Positions 35,730-45,358 of a DNA stretch of 64,000 nt are shown piece by piece. Source of the stretch: Bacteroidetes bacterium HGW-Bacteroidetes-8 (lineage in GTDB: Bacteria; Bacteroidota; Bacteroidia; Bacteroidales; UBA932); NCBI GenBank assembly GCA_002840895.1, contig PHCZ01000006.1, positions 1 through 64,000 on the forward strand, written 5' to 3'. The notes below the pieces were generated by a model, which worked only from the letters and a program-made list of their open reading frames with translations, had not been told where the DNA came from and ran no database searches. The translations under genes were made by a program, and so were the position numbers. The number at the start of each line of letters is the position of its first letter. The stretch's first letter is position 1.

Positions 35730-37829
35730 ATGGCAGTTCTCGAGAAGATCCGCGTTAAAATGGGTGTCTTTATCACTGTAATTATCGGTGTGGCACTACT
35801 TTCATTTATTGTTGACGCAGACACACTACAGTCGGCTGTATCTATGTTCTCATCCAGATATAATGTTGGGGAGATGGATGGTAAAGCCATATCTTATCAA
35901 GATTTTCAGAAAAGGGTAGACTACTTTACCCGGATAAATCAACTAATGACAGGTTCGGCAGCTCTGGACGAAAAGAGCTCCGAGATGGTTAACCAAAGTG
36001 CGTGGCAGGACCTGCTGAGCGACAATGTTCTTATTCCTACAATTGAGGATGCCGGCATTGCAGTAGGAGAGGAGGAGCTTTTCGACCTAAGCCAGGGATC
36101 TAATATATCTCAGGTTCTCTCTCGCGAGAGAGGTTTTCTTGGAGCAGACGGGCAATTTGACAGAAACCTTCTAATTCAGTTTATCAAATCGATTCCACAG
36201 GACAACACCGGTGACCTTGCTACATATTGGGAGTATCTTGAGAAGAATATGATAGTTGACCAGATGGTTAACAAATATGTTACTCTACTCTCTAAGAGCA
36301 ATATTCAGAATCCTGTACAGCTCAGAAGAGTAATTGAAGACAACAACATCACATCTGATGTCTCTTTTATTATCCAGCCTTACGGTTTTGCCGAGGATAC
36401 AACAATACTGGTATCAAAGAAAGAGGCTAAAGATTACTACACAAAATATAAGCATACCCTTGAACAACCTGCCGGCAGAGATCTCGAATATGTAGTATTT
36501 GAGGTGGTTCCGTCTACACAAGATATTATATCAGCAGAGAGTGAGATAGAGAAGCTTGTGGAGGAGTTCTCCACCACTACTAACTTGAGAGGGTTCCTTG
36601 TTAGAAATTCAGATAAACCTTTGGATCTGAATTATTATAAAGCAGGCGAACTTGCCTCTAAATCTCCGGTTCTGGACAGCTTCGCTTTTAAGGCAAAGAT
36701 TGGAGAGGTGCTTGCACCATACAAAGAGGGAGATATCTTCCGTTCGGCAAGAGTTATATCTGCAAAACAACTTCCGGACTCAGTTTTTGTAAACCACATT
36801 CTTCTTGCCAATCAGGACAAAGCGGTTGCAAAGAGATCTGCAGACAGCCTTATACAACTCATAGAGAAGGGTGCAGATTTTTCTCAGATAGCTGCTGCAA
36901 ACTCACTGGACAAAAACCCTAATGTTACTCCTGGCGAACTTGGATGGCTCACACAGGCAACTCTTATTCCAGGCTTCGATACCTGCTTTGTATCTCCTGT
37001 TAACAAACTTATCACAGTTGAGACAAACTACGGGCTTCATATACTTAAAGTATCACAAAAGACAAAACCTGTAACAAAGGTTCAGGTTGCCATTCTTGAG
37101 AAGGCTGCTGTTGCCAGCAAAGAGACCTTCCAGAGCTTCTACTCTAAGGCAAACGAGCTAGCTTCCAAGTCTGATGGTAAAATTGAAAAGTTCAATGAGC
37201 TTACTGCTCAAATGAACCTATATCCGCTTCAGGCAAAAAACATTGCAGAGGGGGCAAAAAGTATCTCCAGCTATAACAATGCAAGAGAGATAACAAGATG
37301 GGCTTATGAGGCAGAGGTAGGAAGCGTTTCTCAGATAATATCTATTGACAACAAATATTTCTTTGTTGTTGCACTTACGGGTATCAGAGAGAAGGGCATT
37401 CCGCCATTTGAGATGATTGAGAAAGAGATTGCAACCACAATCAGGAGAGAGAAATCGTGGGAGAAGGCTCTCGCTTCGGTAAAAGAGAAGGTTTCCGGAC
37501 TTACATCTCTTGATGCTATGGCGGAGAAGCTTGGGACAACCGTTAGCAAGCAGACAGGTGTTTCGTTTGGTGCTCCCGGCTCACAAAGCTTTGACCCTAA
37601 GTTCATCGGCTTCGTTGCAGGTGCTCAGCCAAATACTCTTGTAGGCCCGGTTGCGGGTAATGTGGGAGTTTACATCTTCCAGGTAGATTCAAGGGAGACA
37701 GGAGCATTCTTTACAGAGGACGACGCAAAAACAGCCGGCCTGCAAGCTTTCAGCTACCAGATCCAAATGATTCCATCAATACTGGAGAAGAAAGCAAAGG
37801 TACAAGATAATAGAGCGAAGTTTTTTTAA
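35730..37829 (+). CDS. PpiD/SurA-type periplasmic peptidyl-prolyl isomerase
   Basis: A 699-residue foldase. A single N-terminal membrane anchor (FITVIIGVALLSFIVDA) follows the cytoplasmic start MAVLEKIRVK. A SurA_N-like chaperone region comes next (DGKAISYQDFQKRVDYF). The parvulin rotamase domain lies near residues 340-430 (FVNHILLANQ, PGELGWL, NYGLHILKV), and a second, weaker parvulin-like segment may follow. It should assist folding of outer-membrane proteins, which fits its position after the barrel, lptC and TPR genes. A strong terminator ends the run. Confidence 0.9.
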   Translation: MAVLEKIRVKMGVFITVIIGVALLSFIVDADTLQSAVSMFSSRYNVGEMDGKAISYQDFQKRVDYFTRINQLMTGSAALDEKSSEMVNQSAWQDLLSDNVLIPTIEDAGIAVGEEELFDLSQGSNISQVLSRERGFLGADGQFDRNLLIQFIKSIPQDNTGDLATYWEYLEKNMIVDQMVNKYVTLLSKSNIQNPVQLRRVIEDNNITSDVSFIIQPYGFAEDTTILVSKKEAKDYYTKYKHTLEQPAGRDLEYVVFEVVPSTQDIISAESEIEKLVEEFSTTTNLRGFLVRNSDKPLDLNYYKAGELASKSPVLDSFAFKAKIGEVLAPYKEGDIFRSARVISAKQLPDSVFVNHILLANQDKAVAKRSADSLIQLIEKGADFSQIAAANSLDKNPNVTPGELGWLTQATLIPGFDTCFVSPVNKLITVETNYGLHILKVSQKTKPVTKVQVAILEKAAVASKETFQSFYSKANELASKSDGKIEKFNELTAQMNLYPLQAKNIAEGAKSISSYNNAREITRWAYEAEVGSVSQIISIDNKYFFVVALTGIREKGIPPFEMIEKEIATTIRREKSWEKALASVKEKVSGLTSLDAMAEKLGTTVSKQTGVSFGAPGSQSFDPKFIGFVAGAQPNTLVGPVAGNVGVYIFQVDSRETGAFFTEDDAKTAGLQAFSYQIQMIPSILEKKAKVQDNRAKFF

Positions 37830-37877
37830 CCTTGCCAAGCATCGTGGGGCTTCGCTGATTTCCAGTGATTTAAATAA

Positions 37878-37912
37878 AAGAGGCTGTCTAAAATTAGGCA
37901 GCCTCTTCTTTT
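37878..37912 (+). terminator. Terminator after the PpiD-like gene
   Basis: A 12-bp stem, AAGAGGCTG plus TCT paired with AGG plus CAGCCTCTT (37878-37889 with 37896-37907, one G-U pair), then CTTTTAT. Confidence 0.85.
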
Positions 37913-38053
37913 ATGTAAAGTCTCTACTTATGCTGTGGAAAGCCCACCGGCTGCAACGCAGTTTTTCTTAACGCTTTTTTCTTTGTGTTTTTCGGGGCTT
38001 CCGGAACGCCTCCCTACGGTCGTTGAACGGTCCTCAGCCTTTTTCCGAACAAG
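37913..38053. other. GC-rich intergenic islet, possible interspersed repeat
   Basis: About 140 bp richer in GC than the surrounding DNA, with no gene. It includes CGGGGCTTCCGGAACGCC and TACGGTCGTTGAACGG. The composition break on both sides, and its position between two terminators, suggest an inserted repeat-type element. I cannot check for copies elsewhere. Confidence 0.35.
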
Positions 38054-38177
38054 CTTTGCCAGAGTTTGATGTAATTACTTATCTACCTAATAATTATAAA
38101 ACCCAGTTTTCCGAATTTGGAAAACTGGGTTTTATGTTTAATTGACTTATTGCGAGATACATCAAACTCTGGCAAAG
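38054..38177. repeat. Perfect 20-bp inverted repeat flanking a hairpin
   Basis: CTTTGCCAGAGTTTGATGTA at 38054-38073 is exactly complementary to 38158-38177. The right arm abuts the ychF stop codon. Between them, 84 bp apart, lies the bidirectional terminator. The structure could be a small mobile or REP-like unit, or an extended convergent terminator. Confidence 0.7.
38098..38133. terminator. Bidirectional terminator between PpiD-like gene and ychF
   Basis: A perfect 15-bp stem, AAAACCCAGTTTTCC with GGAAAACTGGGTTTT, around a 6-nt loop. A-run and T-run at the two ends let it work for either strand, fitting the convergent genes. Confidence 0.85.
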
Positions 38178-39281
38178 TTAGACGTTAAACCGGAAGTGCA
38201 TTATATCACCATCCTGGACAACGTACTCTTTACCCTCTACGGCCATCTTTCCGGCCTCTTTGCAGGCGGCTTCGGTTCCGTATTTTACATAATCGCTGTA
38301 TTTGATAACCTCTGCACGGATAAAACCCTTTTCGAAGTCGGTGTGAATCACTCCCGCAGCCTGTGGTGCCTTGAATCCTCTTGGATAGGTCCACGCCCTC
38401 ACCTCCTGGATGCCGGCTGTAAAGTAGGTCTCCAGGTTGAGCAGAGAGTAGGCAGATCTTATAAGGCGTGCAACTCCGGAAGAGTTTAGACCGATTTCGT
38501 TCAAAAACATCTCCCTCTCCTCAAATGTATCCAGTTCCGCAATCTCGGACTCTATCTTAGCTGCCACAACCAGCAATTCGGCATCTTCCTCTTTTATTGC
38601 CTCGCGAACCATATCAACATAGGCGTTTCCATCTTTAGCCGATGCCTCATCTACGTTACAAACATATAGAACAGGCTTATTGGTAAGAAGAAACAGCTCT
38701 TTTGACATCTTTGCATCCTCGGCATTTTCGAAGATAACTGTTCTGGCAGACTTTCCCTGAACTAAAGCCTCTTTAAACTTAATCAGAATATCGTACATCC
38801 TTTTGGCATTTTTATCGCCACCGGTTTGAGCCATCTTCTGAACCTTGTTTATACGACTCTCAACAGTGTCGAGATCTTTTATCTGCAACTCTGTGTCAAT
38901 TATCTCCTTATCTCTTACAGGATTTATGTTTCCGTCTACGTGCACAATATTGTCATCGTCAAAACAGCGAAGCACGTGAATGATTGCATCTGTCTCACGA
39001 ATGTTTGCAAGAAACTGATTTCCAAGCCCCTCTCCCTTACTGGCCCCCTTTACCAATCCGGCGATATCTACAATCTCTACAGTTGCAGGAACAACCCTAT
39101 GGGGTTTAACCAGCTTTTCCAGAACCTGAAGCCGCTCATCCGGAACAACTGTTGAGCCTATGTTGGGCTCTATCGTGCAAAAAGGGAAGTTTGCAGATTG
39201 AGCCTTACCCGAACTGATGCAATTAAAGAGTGTCGATTTGCCTACGTTGGGAAGTCCAACTATTCCACATTGAAGTGCCAT
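38178..39281 (-). CDS. ychF: Redox-regulated ATPase YchF
   Basis: An Obg-family P-loop protein that prefers ATP to GTP and binds the ribosome. The 367 residues open with CGIVGLPNVGKSTLFNCIS; the G2/G3 part reads NFPFCTIEPNIG and VDIAGLVKGASKGEGLGNQFL, and the C-terminal TGS-like domain holds FTAGIQEVRAW, then AAGVIHTDFEKGFIRAEV. All are typical, with normal length. It stands alone, convergent with the PpiD-like gene. Confidence 0.96.
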   Translation of the reverse strand: MALQCGIVGLPNVGKSTLFNCISSGKAQSANFPFCTIEPNIGSTVVPDERLQVLEKLVKPHRVVPATVEIVDIAGLVKGASKGEGLGNQFLANIRETDAIIHVLRCFDDDNIVHVDGNINPVRDKEIIDTELQIKDLDTVESRINKVQKMAQTGGDKNAKRMYDILIKFKEALVQGKSARTVIFENAEDAKMSKELFLLTNKPVLYVCNVDEASAKDGNAYVDMVREAIKEEDAELLVVAAKIESEIAELDTFEEREMFLNEIGLNSSGVARLIRSAYSLLNLETYFTAGIQEVRAWTYPRGFKAPQAAGVIHTDFEKGFIRAEVIKYSDYVKYGTEAACKEAGKMAVEGKEYVVQDGDIMHFRFNV

Positions 39282-39430
39282 TACCTTATATTTTACTAAT
39301 AATTATATACTACTGCTTTTTTGAGGGTGCGAAATTAGCAAAAAAAGGGGGATAAATCTAAATTCAGATAATTTATGCTTAGAATCAGATATTTATGCTG
39401 CAGTAAAACTGTTTTTATCTATATAGTTTT

Positions 39431-39438
39431 TATGTTTG
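39431..39438 (+). promoter_or_regulatory. -7 box for the exported nuclease/phosphatase gene
   Basis: TATGTTTG fits TAnnTTTG, 27 nt before the ATG at 39466. No clear -33 element. Confidence 0.4.
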
Positions 39439-39465
39439 TAACGCATTTAACGGCGACTCTACCCA

Positions 39466-40608
39466 ATGGTAAGATTTGTATTGATAATCTGTTTTGCATT
39501 TTGTGTAGGGCCGGCAAGCAGTCGGCCGCAGGGTAACCCTCACGATAGCGTGAAGGATTACCTTATTGTTTTCTGGAATTTGGAGAATTTTTTTGACACC
39601 AGGTTTGATCCCGGCAAGGAGGATGGAACCTTTATCCCTACGGGGGAGAAACGGTGGACAAGGAGCCGTTTTATTGATAAACGAAACGGAATAGCAAAAA
39701 CAATTATAGATATAGGAGCTTTCCCGGCTCTTATTGGGTTAGCTGAGGTTGAGAACAGATATGTCCTTAATCAACTTATCTATGAGACCCCGCTGGCGAT
39801 GGGTGGGTTTGCAATTATTCACAGAGACTCTCCGGACAGGCGGGGGATTGATGTGGCACTACTTTATTGCCGCAGTCAGTATCGACCGCTTAAAAACAGC
39901 TTTATAAAGGTAAGGCTTACTGACACGGCGAATAGCTATTTAACAGACTCTATAAAGGTCCATCCGGCAGGCTCCGCAGACCCTTATATCACCAGAGAGA
40001 TTCTCTATAGCAAAGGTGTTTTTCACGACCTGGATACTGTGCACTTATTTGTAAACCACTGGCCGTCAAAGTTTGGAGGAGAGGATGCCTCTGCTCCTTA
40101 TCGGGAGGCTGCTGCAGATGCTCTGGCCGGTGTGTGTGACTCAATTCTTGCAAAGAGTAGCAGGGCAAATATCCTGGTGATGGGAGACTTTAATGATACA
40201 CCGGATTCTGAGGTGATTAAAAATATTCAATTAAGATGCAGTTTAAAGGTTCTCAGGAGTTACAGGCAGGGTGGCAGGAGGCCTCTGGGAGAGAGAATTT
40301 TTGGAGGTCAGAAAGATGAAGAAAACAATAAGGAGGGGGGGGCAAGAGTAATAGAGACAGGGACAATTAAGTATAAGGGGGTGTGGGAACAGATAGATAT
40401 GTTTATGGTTTCGCAGAATCTTTTAGATAGCAGAGAGCCTATCTCTACCGGGGATGAGTGTTTTACTCTCTTCTCCCCACCATATTTGATGGAGAGGGAC
40501 AGGGCATATACCGGATTTAAACCAAAAAGAACCTATATCGGGCCCAGGTATAACGGGGGGCTGAGTGATCATCTGCCTGTAATACTTAAAGTTAATAGAA
40601 ATTGGTGA
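39466..40608 (+). CDS. Exported endonuclease/exonuclease/phosphatase family protein
   Basis: A 380-residue EEP-superfamily enzyme with a signal peptide (VLIICFAFCVGPASS). Motifs in order: VFWNLENFFDT with the metal-binding Asn, LIGLAEVENR with the catalytic Glu, FVNHWPSKFGG, VMGDFNDTPDS, and GLSDHLPVI near the end. The set is complete, so it should be active on phosphodiesters (DNA, RNA or phospholipid head groups) outside the cytoplasm. An insertion around residue 270-300 (GGQKDEENNKEGG) is charged and likely a surface loop. It is upstream of ksgA. Confidence 0.88.
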   Translation: MVRFVLIICFAFCVGPASSRPQGNPHDSVKDYLIVFWNLENFFDTRFDPGKEDGTFIPTGEKRWTRSRFIDKRNGIAKTIIDIGAFPALIGLAEVENRYVLNQLIYETPLAMGGFAIIHRDSPDRRGIDVALLYCRSQYRPLKNSFIKVRLTDTANSYLTDSIKVHPAGSADPYITREILYSKGVFHDLDTVHLFVNHWPSKFGGEDASAPYREAAADALAGVCDSILAKSSRANILVMGDFNDTPDSEVIKNIQLRCSLKVLRSYRQGGRRPLGERIFGGQKDEENNKEGGARVIETGTIKYKGVWEQIDMFMVSQNLLDSREPISTGDECFTLFSPPYLMERDRAYTGFKPKRTYIGPRYNGGLSDHLPVILKVNRNW

Positions 40609-40636
40609 TCCGTTCAATGCATACTTTTAATTTTCC

Positions 40637-40644
40637 TATCTTTG
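40637..40644 (+). promoter_or_regulatory. -7 box for ksgA (leaderless)
   Basis: TATCTTTG matches the consensus. The ksgA ATG begins 5 nt after its last base, so the transcript should start at or almost at the initiation codon. Confidence 0.55.
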
Positions 40645-40648
40645 CGCT

Positions 40649-41452
40649 ATGTATGTAAGAGCTAAAAAAGCACTTGGTCAACACTTTTTGAAAGACCAAA
40701 AAATTGCCACACGAATTGTAGAGGCGCTCCAGATTCCGGAGGAGAGTTTAGCAGGCGGCACAAATGTAATTGAGGTTGGGCCGGGAACGGGTGTGCTCAC
40801 TCAATACCTTGTTAATAACCCCAAAATAAATCTGGTTTTGGCAGAGATAGACAGTGAGTCTGTACAGTTTCTAAAGATCCACTATCCAAACCTGGGATCT
40901 GCACTTATCGAGGGGGATTTTCTTAAGATGGATCTTGCAAAGATCTTTTCCGGAGATTTTATGGTTATTGGAAACTTTCCATACAATATATCTTCTCAGA
41001 TATTCTTCAAGGTGCTTGAGTACCGGGAGAGGGTACCTCAGGTGGTGGGGATGTTACAGAGAGAGGTGGCAGAGAGGCTTGCATCTCCTCCCGGAAACAA
41101 GAGTTACGGGATACTATCTGTGCTACTGCAGGCGTGGTACGACATTGAGTACCTCTTTACCGTAGACGAAAATTCATTTACCCCTCCACCCAAGGTAAAA
41201 TCTGCAGTTATAAGGATAAAGAGAAATTTGAGAACATCACTGGGGTGCGATGAGGTGTTGTTCAAAAGTGTAATAAAGACAACCTTTAACCAAAGGAGAA
41301 AGACAATAAGAAACTCAATTAAGCCCATAGCGGGCGGTGTGACTCTGCCGGAGGATATATTAATGACCAAGAGGCCGGAACAGCTCTCCGTAGAGCAGTT
41401 TGTAGAGCTTACAAACCTACTGGAGAGATGTCTACAACAACCTGCTACTTAG
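40649..41452 (+). CDS. ksgA: 16S rRNA dimethyladenosine transferase
   Basis: KsgA (RsmA) dimethylates two adjacent adenines in helix 45 of 16S rRNA. The 267-residue protein has KKALGQHFLKDQKIA, the SAM motif VIEVGPGTGVLTQYL, and GNFPYNISSQIFFK, where NFPY is a normal variant of the catalytic NLPY. The C-terminal part has FTPPPKVKSAVI and FNQRRKTIRNS. The ATG is the only candidate and lies 4 nt downstream of a -7 box. The 3-prime end overlaps the convergent permease gene by 8 bp. Confidence 0.96.
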   Translation: MYVRAKKALGQHFLKDQKIATRIVEALQIPEESLAGGTNVIEVGPGTGVLTQYLVNNPKINLVLAEIDSESVQFLKIHYPNLGSALIEGDFLKMDLAKIFSGDFMVIGNFPYNISSQIFFKVLEYRERVPQVVGMLQREVAERLASPPGNKSYGILSVLLQAWYDIEYLFTVDENSFTPPPKVKSAVIRIKRNLRTSLGCDEVLFKSVIKTTFNQRRKTIRNSIKPIAGGVTLPEDILMTKRPEQLSVEQFVELTNLLERCLQQPAT

Positions 41453-42716
41453 AGTTTATCGCCTCAACAGGGTTGAGATTGGCAGCTGTGTAGGCCGGAA
41501 CAAACCCTGCAATAATACCTATTACAGAGGATATTACCAATCCACGAATTATGTTGTAGATGCTCAACTGCATCGGGAAGGATTCGTTGCTGCCAATTGC
41601 GACTACAACGAGAAAGACCATAAATATCCCTATTGCACCTCCCACAATTGCAAGAGCGGCAGCCTCTGCAAGGAATTGAGTAAGAATTGTATATTTCTTT
41701 GCACCTAACGCTTTTTGAATTCCTATTAGGTTTGTTCGCTCTTTAACAGAGACGAACATAATATTTGCGATCCCAAACCCGCCGATTAGAATTGAAAACC
41801 CACCTATAACCCAGCCTGCAAGAGAGATTCCGGCAAAGATCTCTTTGGTGGAGTTTAGCAGAAATGTCATCTCATTGAGAGCAAAATTGTCTTTCTGTTT
41901 AGGCTTTAATCTTCGCACAGACCTTAGTAACTGCCTCATCTCCTGGATAAACTCATCTCTACTCACACCATCAAGCGGTTTAAGACAAATCATAGCGTCA
42001 GATCTCTTTACATTAAAGAGATTAGAGGCAAAACTGTAGGGAACAAGAATAGAGTTGTCTGTATCGAAGATGTTCACTATGCTCTCTCCCGCTTTCTTCA
42101 TAACCCCGATAACCCGAGCATTGCTGTTGCCAACCTTGATAACCTTGTTTAGCGGATCCTCTCCGGCAAAAATTATCTCTGCAACAGAGCTCCCCAGGAT
42201 AACAACCGGTACTGCAGATTGTGTCTCATATATCGAAAAGTAGCGGCCAATCTCAATATCTACATTTGCAACCATATTCCACTCGAATGTGGGTGCGGTG
42301 ATAAACCCCCCGTTAAATGAGTTTCGGCGGTACTTTACATTCATTCCGGTGAATGTTACAAATGCTATTGCGTCAAGAGTTTTGGAGTTAGTCTTTAGAA
42401 ATGTGTACTCCTCATATTTTGGTCGAGGTCTGGTGCGAAACTCCCACCACTTATACTCCTGTCCATCTTCGGGAGCAAAAGGAAATTGCTGAACATAGAC
42501 AGTTGTAGACCCAAAGCTGTTGAGGCCGCTCTCCACATTTGACTTAAGAGCGTCAATTGCGGTGAATACCGTAACTATGGAGAATATCCCAATGGAGACA
42601 CCAAAGAGAGAGAGAAAGGTCCTGAACCTATCCCCTTTAAGTGACCCAAATGCGAAGATGATACTCTCTGCCATAAGCTTAGATACCATCGTAACTCTTC
42701 TGTAAAATTTAATCAT
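41445..42716 (-). CDS. ABC transporter permease (MacB/FtsX type)
   Basis: A 423-residue MacB-like permease: one N-terminal membrane helix (FLSLFGVSIGIFSIVTVFTAI), a large periplasmic MacB_PCD domain, and a FtsX domain with three C-terminal helices (GFSILIGGFGIANIMFVSVKERT, LGAKKYTILTQFLAEAA, IGIIAGFVPAYTAANLNPVEAI). Such proteins export lipoproteins, peptides or drugs through mechanotransmission with an ATPase. No ATP-binding gene is adjacent. It follows mutS by 9 bp and is presumably co-transcribed with it. Start may be Met1 or Met10. Confidence 0.88.
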   Translation of the reverse strand: MIKFYRRVTMVSKLMAESIIFAFGSLKGDRFRTFLSLFGVSIGIFSIVTVFTAIDALKSNVESGLNSFGSTTVYVQQFPFAPEDGQEYKWWEFRTRPRPKYEEYTFLKTNSKTLDAIAFVTFTGMNVKYRRNSFNGGFITAPTFEWNMVANVDIEIGRYFSIYETQSAVPVVILGSSVAEIIFAGEDPLNKVIKVGNSNARVIGVMKKAGESIVNIFDTDNSILVPYSFASNLFNVKRSDAMICLKPLDGVSRDEFIQEMRQLLRSVRRLKPKQKDNFALNEMTFLLNSTKEIFAGISLAGWVIGGFSILIGGFGIANIMFVSVKERTNLIGIQKALGAKKYTILTQFLAEAAALAIVGGAIGIFMVFLVVVAIGSNESFPMQLSIYNIIRGLVISSVIGIIAGFVPAYTAANLNPVEAINSK

Positions 42717-42725
42717 CTGCCCTCC

Positions 42726-45353
42726 TTAAAGACCGAGTCTCTTTTTTAAATTTCTTAATTTGTCGAAGGCGTCCAGTGGAGAGAGAGAGTTGATGTCCAT
42801 CTCCCGCAGTTCGTCCCGTATTGATATCAGAAGAGGATCTTCCAGTTGGAAAAACGAGAGCTGCATTGCATCTTCGTTATCTGAAACCCTCTTTTTTGTT
42901 CCACCTTTTTTCCCGCTGCTCTCCAGTTGCTTTAGCACTCTCTCTGCTTTAGAGACAACATCCCTGGGCATTCCGGCCATTCTTGCAACGTGTATTCCAA
43001 AGCTGTGAGCAACACCACCTCTGCACAATTTTCGCAGAAAGATAACTCTTTTTTCTACCTCTTTTACAGATATGTGCCAGTTTTTTACTCTGGCAAACTT
43101 ATCCTCGAGGTCATTAAGTTCGTGGTAGTGAGTTGCGAAAAGGGTTTTTGCCCTGTGTTCCGGGTGTTCGTGCAGATACTCTACAATAGCCCAGGCGATT
43201 GACATTCCGTCATAAGTGCTTGTTCCGCGACCAATCTCGTCCAGCAGCACTAAAGAGCGAGATGAGAGATTGTGCAAAATTGTGGCGGTCTCCAGCATCT
43301 CCACCATAAATGTGGACTCCCCTTTGGTTATGTTATCGGAGGCACCTACCCGGGTGAAGATCTTATCTATGATTCCGATGTTTGCAGCTTTTGCCGGAAC
43401 AAAAGAGCCGATTTGGGCCATAAGGACAATGAGTGCTGTCTGGCGGAGCAGGGCGCTTTTACCGGCCATATTTGGTCCTGTAAGTATTATAATCTGCTGG
43501 TTCTCGTTATCCAGTGTGAGGTCATTTGCAATATACTCCTCACCTGCAGGCATAAGAGCCTCAATAACAGGATGCCTACCCTCAATAATCTCCAGAGCTG
43601 TACCAAGGTTGAGTTGCGGGCGGCAATATTTTCTCTCCTGAGCCAGGTGAGCGAAGCCGGCAAGGCAATCCAGAGTAGCGAGTTCGAATGCATTTTTCTG
43701 AATAGCTGAGATGTTTTTTTGAATTGCAGATACAATTTCGTTAAATAGCAGCTGCTCCAGAATAAGTATCTTCTCCTCTGCTCCGAGTATCTTCTCTTCA
43801 TACTCCTTGAGCTCCTCCGTAATGTATCTCTCTGCACTCACAAGGGTCTGTTTACGGATCCAATCTGCAGGAACCTTATCTTTGTGGGTGTTACGCACCT
43901 CGAGATAGTACCCGAACACATTGTTGAAACTAATTTTCAGTGAGCTGATTCCCGTTCTCTCGCTCTCTCGCCTCTGTATATCGTTGAGAATATCCTTGCC
44001 GTGGCGGGCAATATTGCGCAGAGTGTCCAGCTCTTCATTTACTCCTGTTGCAATAACATCTCCCTTTCCAATCATACCAGCAGGGTCTGCAAGCATCTCC
44101 CTGTCAAGTTTTTCCAAAAGAGCGGTGCAGCAATCCAGTTGTAGCGCCAGTTTGGCAAGCTCCTTAGAGCCACAGGTTGAGCAGAGCTCTTTGATTGGGG
44201 CGACCTGTTCGAGTCCCCTTTTGAGCATAGTCACCTCGCGTGGGGAGATTCTGCCTGCTGCAGCTTTCGAGACAACCCTCTCCAGGTCGCCCACATCGTG
44301 CAGGTATGCCCGAAGCTGCTCTTTAAGTGTGACACTATCATCCCCGTAGGAGCCTGAGTTAAAGAGGTGCTCCACAACATTAAGGCGGATATTTAGATCG
44401 TCAATATTCTTTAGCGGCATTGCCAGCCAGTTGCGCAAGTTTCTGGCCCCCATAGGGGTAGAGCACCGGTCAATAGTTTTAATTAGAGATGCAGCCCCTT
44501 GATGATATCCGTCAAAGACCTCCAGATTGCGAAATGTGAATTTATCTATCCACACATACTCCCCCTCATCCAGACGGGAGATGGAGCAGAGGTGCCCCAG
44601 CCCTTCGTGTCGGGTGAGCTCCAGATAGAATAGGATTGCTCCGGCGGCGGTAATTGCTAGTGGCATATTCTCAATTCCAAAACCTTTGAGGGATGGGATG
44701 CCGAAATGGGTTTTCAGTTTCTCAAGCGCCGCCTCAGGGACAAATGCCCACTCGTCCATTGTGGAGACAAAGTAATCGTTCCCGAATTTCTCCTCAAAGC
44801 CCTTTTTGTATGAGCGCTCTATCAATACTTCCTTTGGTGACATACTTGCAAGAAGCAGCTCAATGTAGGCATAAGAGCCGCTAGCTACGTGAAACGACCC
44901 GGTAGATATGTCCAGAAATGCTATCCCCGCAAGATCTTTCTGGAAATAGAGCGAGCAGAGGTAGTTGTTCTCCTTGTTGGAGAGCAGCTGGTCGTTATAT
45001 GCAACCCCGGGGGTAACCAACTCTGTGATTCCCCGTTTTACAATCTTCTTGGTCAGTTTGGGATCTTCCAGTTGGTCGCAGATTGCCACCTTATATCCGG
45101 CTCTTACCAATTTAGGCAGATAGCTGTCTATCGAGTGGTGGGGAAATCCTGCGAGCTCTACATAGGAGGCTGCTCCGTTTGCCCTTCGGGTAAGAACTAT
45201 TCCTAAAACCTTAGAGGCGATTATAGCATCCTGTGAAAATGTCTCGTAAAAGTCACCGACACGAAAGAGTAAAATGGCCTCCGGATGCTTCGCTTTAATG
45301 GCGAAGTACTGCCTCATAAGGGGTGTGTCGGCTATTTTATTATCGGTGTTCAT
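42726..45353 (-). CDS. mutS: DNA mismatch repair protein MutS
   Basis: MutS detects mismatches and recruits MutL. Landmarks: the N-terminal mismatch-binding segment with GDFYETF, the lever/clamp helices, Walker A TGPNMAGKSALLRQ, LVLLDEIGRGTSTYDG, and FATHYHELNDL. The track begins at a GTG (45359), but I start at the ATG at 45353 (875 residues) because the -7 box TATTTTTG occupies 45366-45359 on the minus strand. That puts the ATG 5 nt behind the box, suggesting a leaderless transcript. An ABC permease gene follows at 9 bp. Confidence 0.95.
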   Translation of the reverse strand: MNTDNKIADTPLMRQYFAIKAKHPEAILLFRVGDFYETFSQDAIIASKVLGIVLTRRANGAASYVELAGFPHHSIDSYLPKLVRAGYKVAICDQLEDPKLTKKIVKRGITELVTPGVAYNDQLLSNKENNYLCSLYFQKDLAGIAFLDISTGSFHVASGSYAYIELLLASMSPKEVLIERSYKKGFEEKFGNDYFVSTMDEWAFVPEAALEKLKTHFGIPSLKGFGIENMPLAITAAGAILFYLELTRHEGLGHLCSISRLDEGEYVWIDKFTFRNLEVFDGYHQGAASLIKTIDRCSTPMGARNLRNWLAMPLKNIDDLNIRLNVVEHLFNSGSYGDDSVTLKEQLRAYLHDVGDLERVVSKAAAGRISPREVTMLKRGLEQVAPIKELCSTCGSKELAKLALQLDCCTALLEKLDREMLADPAGMIGKGDVIATGVNEELDTLRNIARHGKDILNDIQRRESERTGISSLKISFNNVFGYYLEVRNTHKDKVPADWIRKQTLVSAERYITEELKEYEEKILGAEEKILILEQLLFNEIVSAIQKNISAIQKNAFELATLDCLAGFAHLAQERKYCRPQLNLGTALEIIEGRHPVIEALMPAGEEYIANDLTLDNENQQIIILTGPNMAGKSALLRQTALIVLMAQIGSFVPAKAANIGIIDKIFTRVGASDNITKGESTFMVEMLETATILHNLSSRSLVLLDEIGRGTSTYDGMSIAWAIVEYLHEHPEHRAKTLFATHYHELNDLEDKFARVKNWHISVKEVEKRVIFLRKLCRGGVAHSFGIHVARMAGMPRDVVSKAERVLKQLESSGKKGGTKKRVSDNEDAMQLSFFQLEDPLLISIRDELREMDINSLSPLDAFDKLRNLKKRLGL

Positions 45354-45358
45354 TCCCA

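Noticed and set aside
43216-43709. Long plus-strand ORFs opposite mutS
   Set aside because: Antisense shadows of a clearly conserved gene, with low-complexity, family-less translations.
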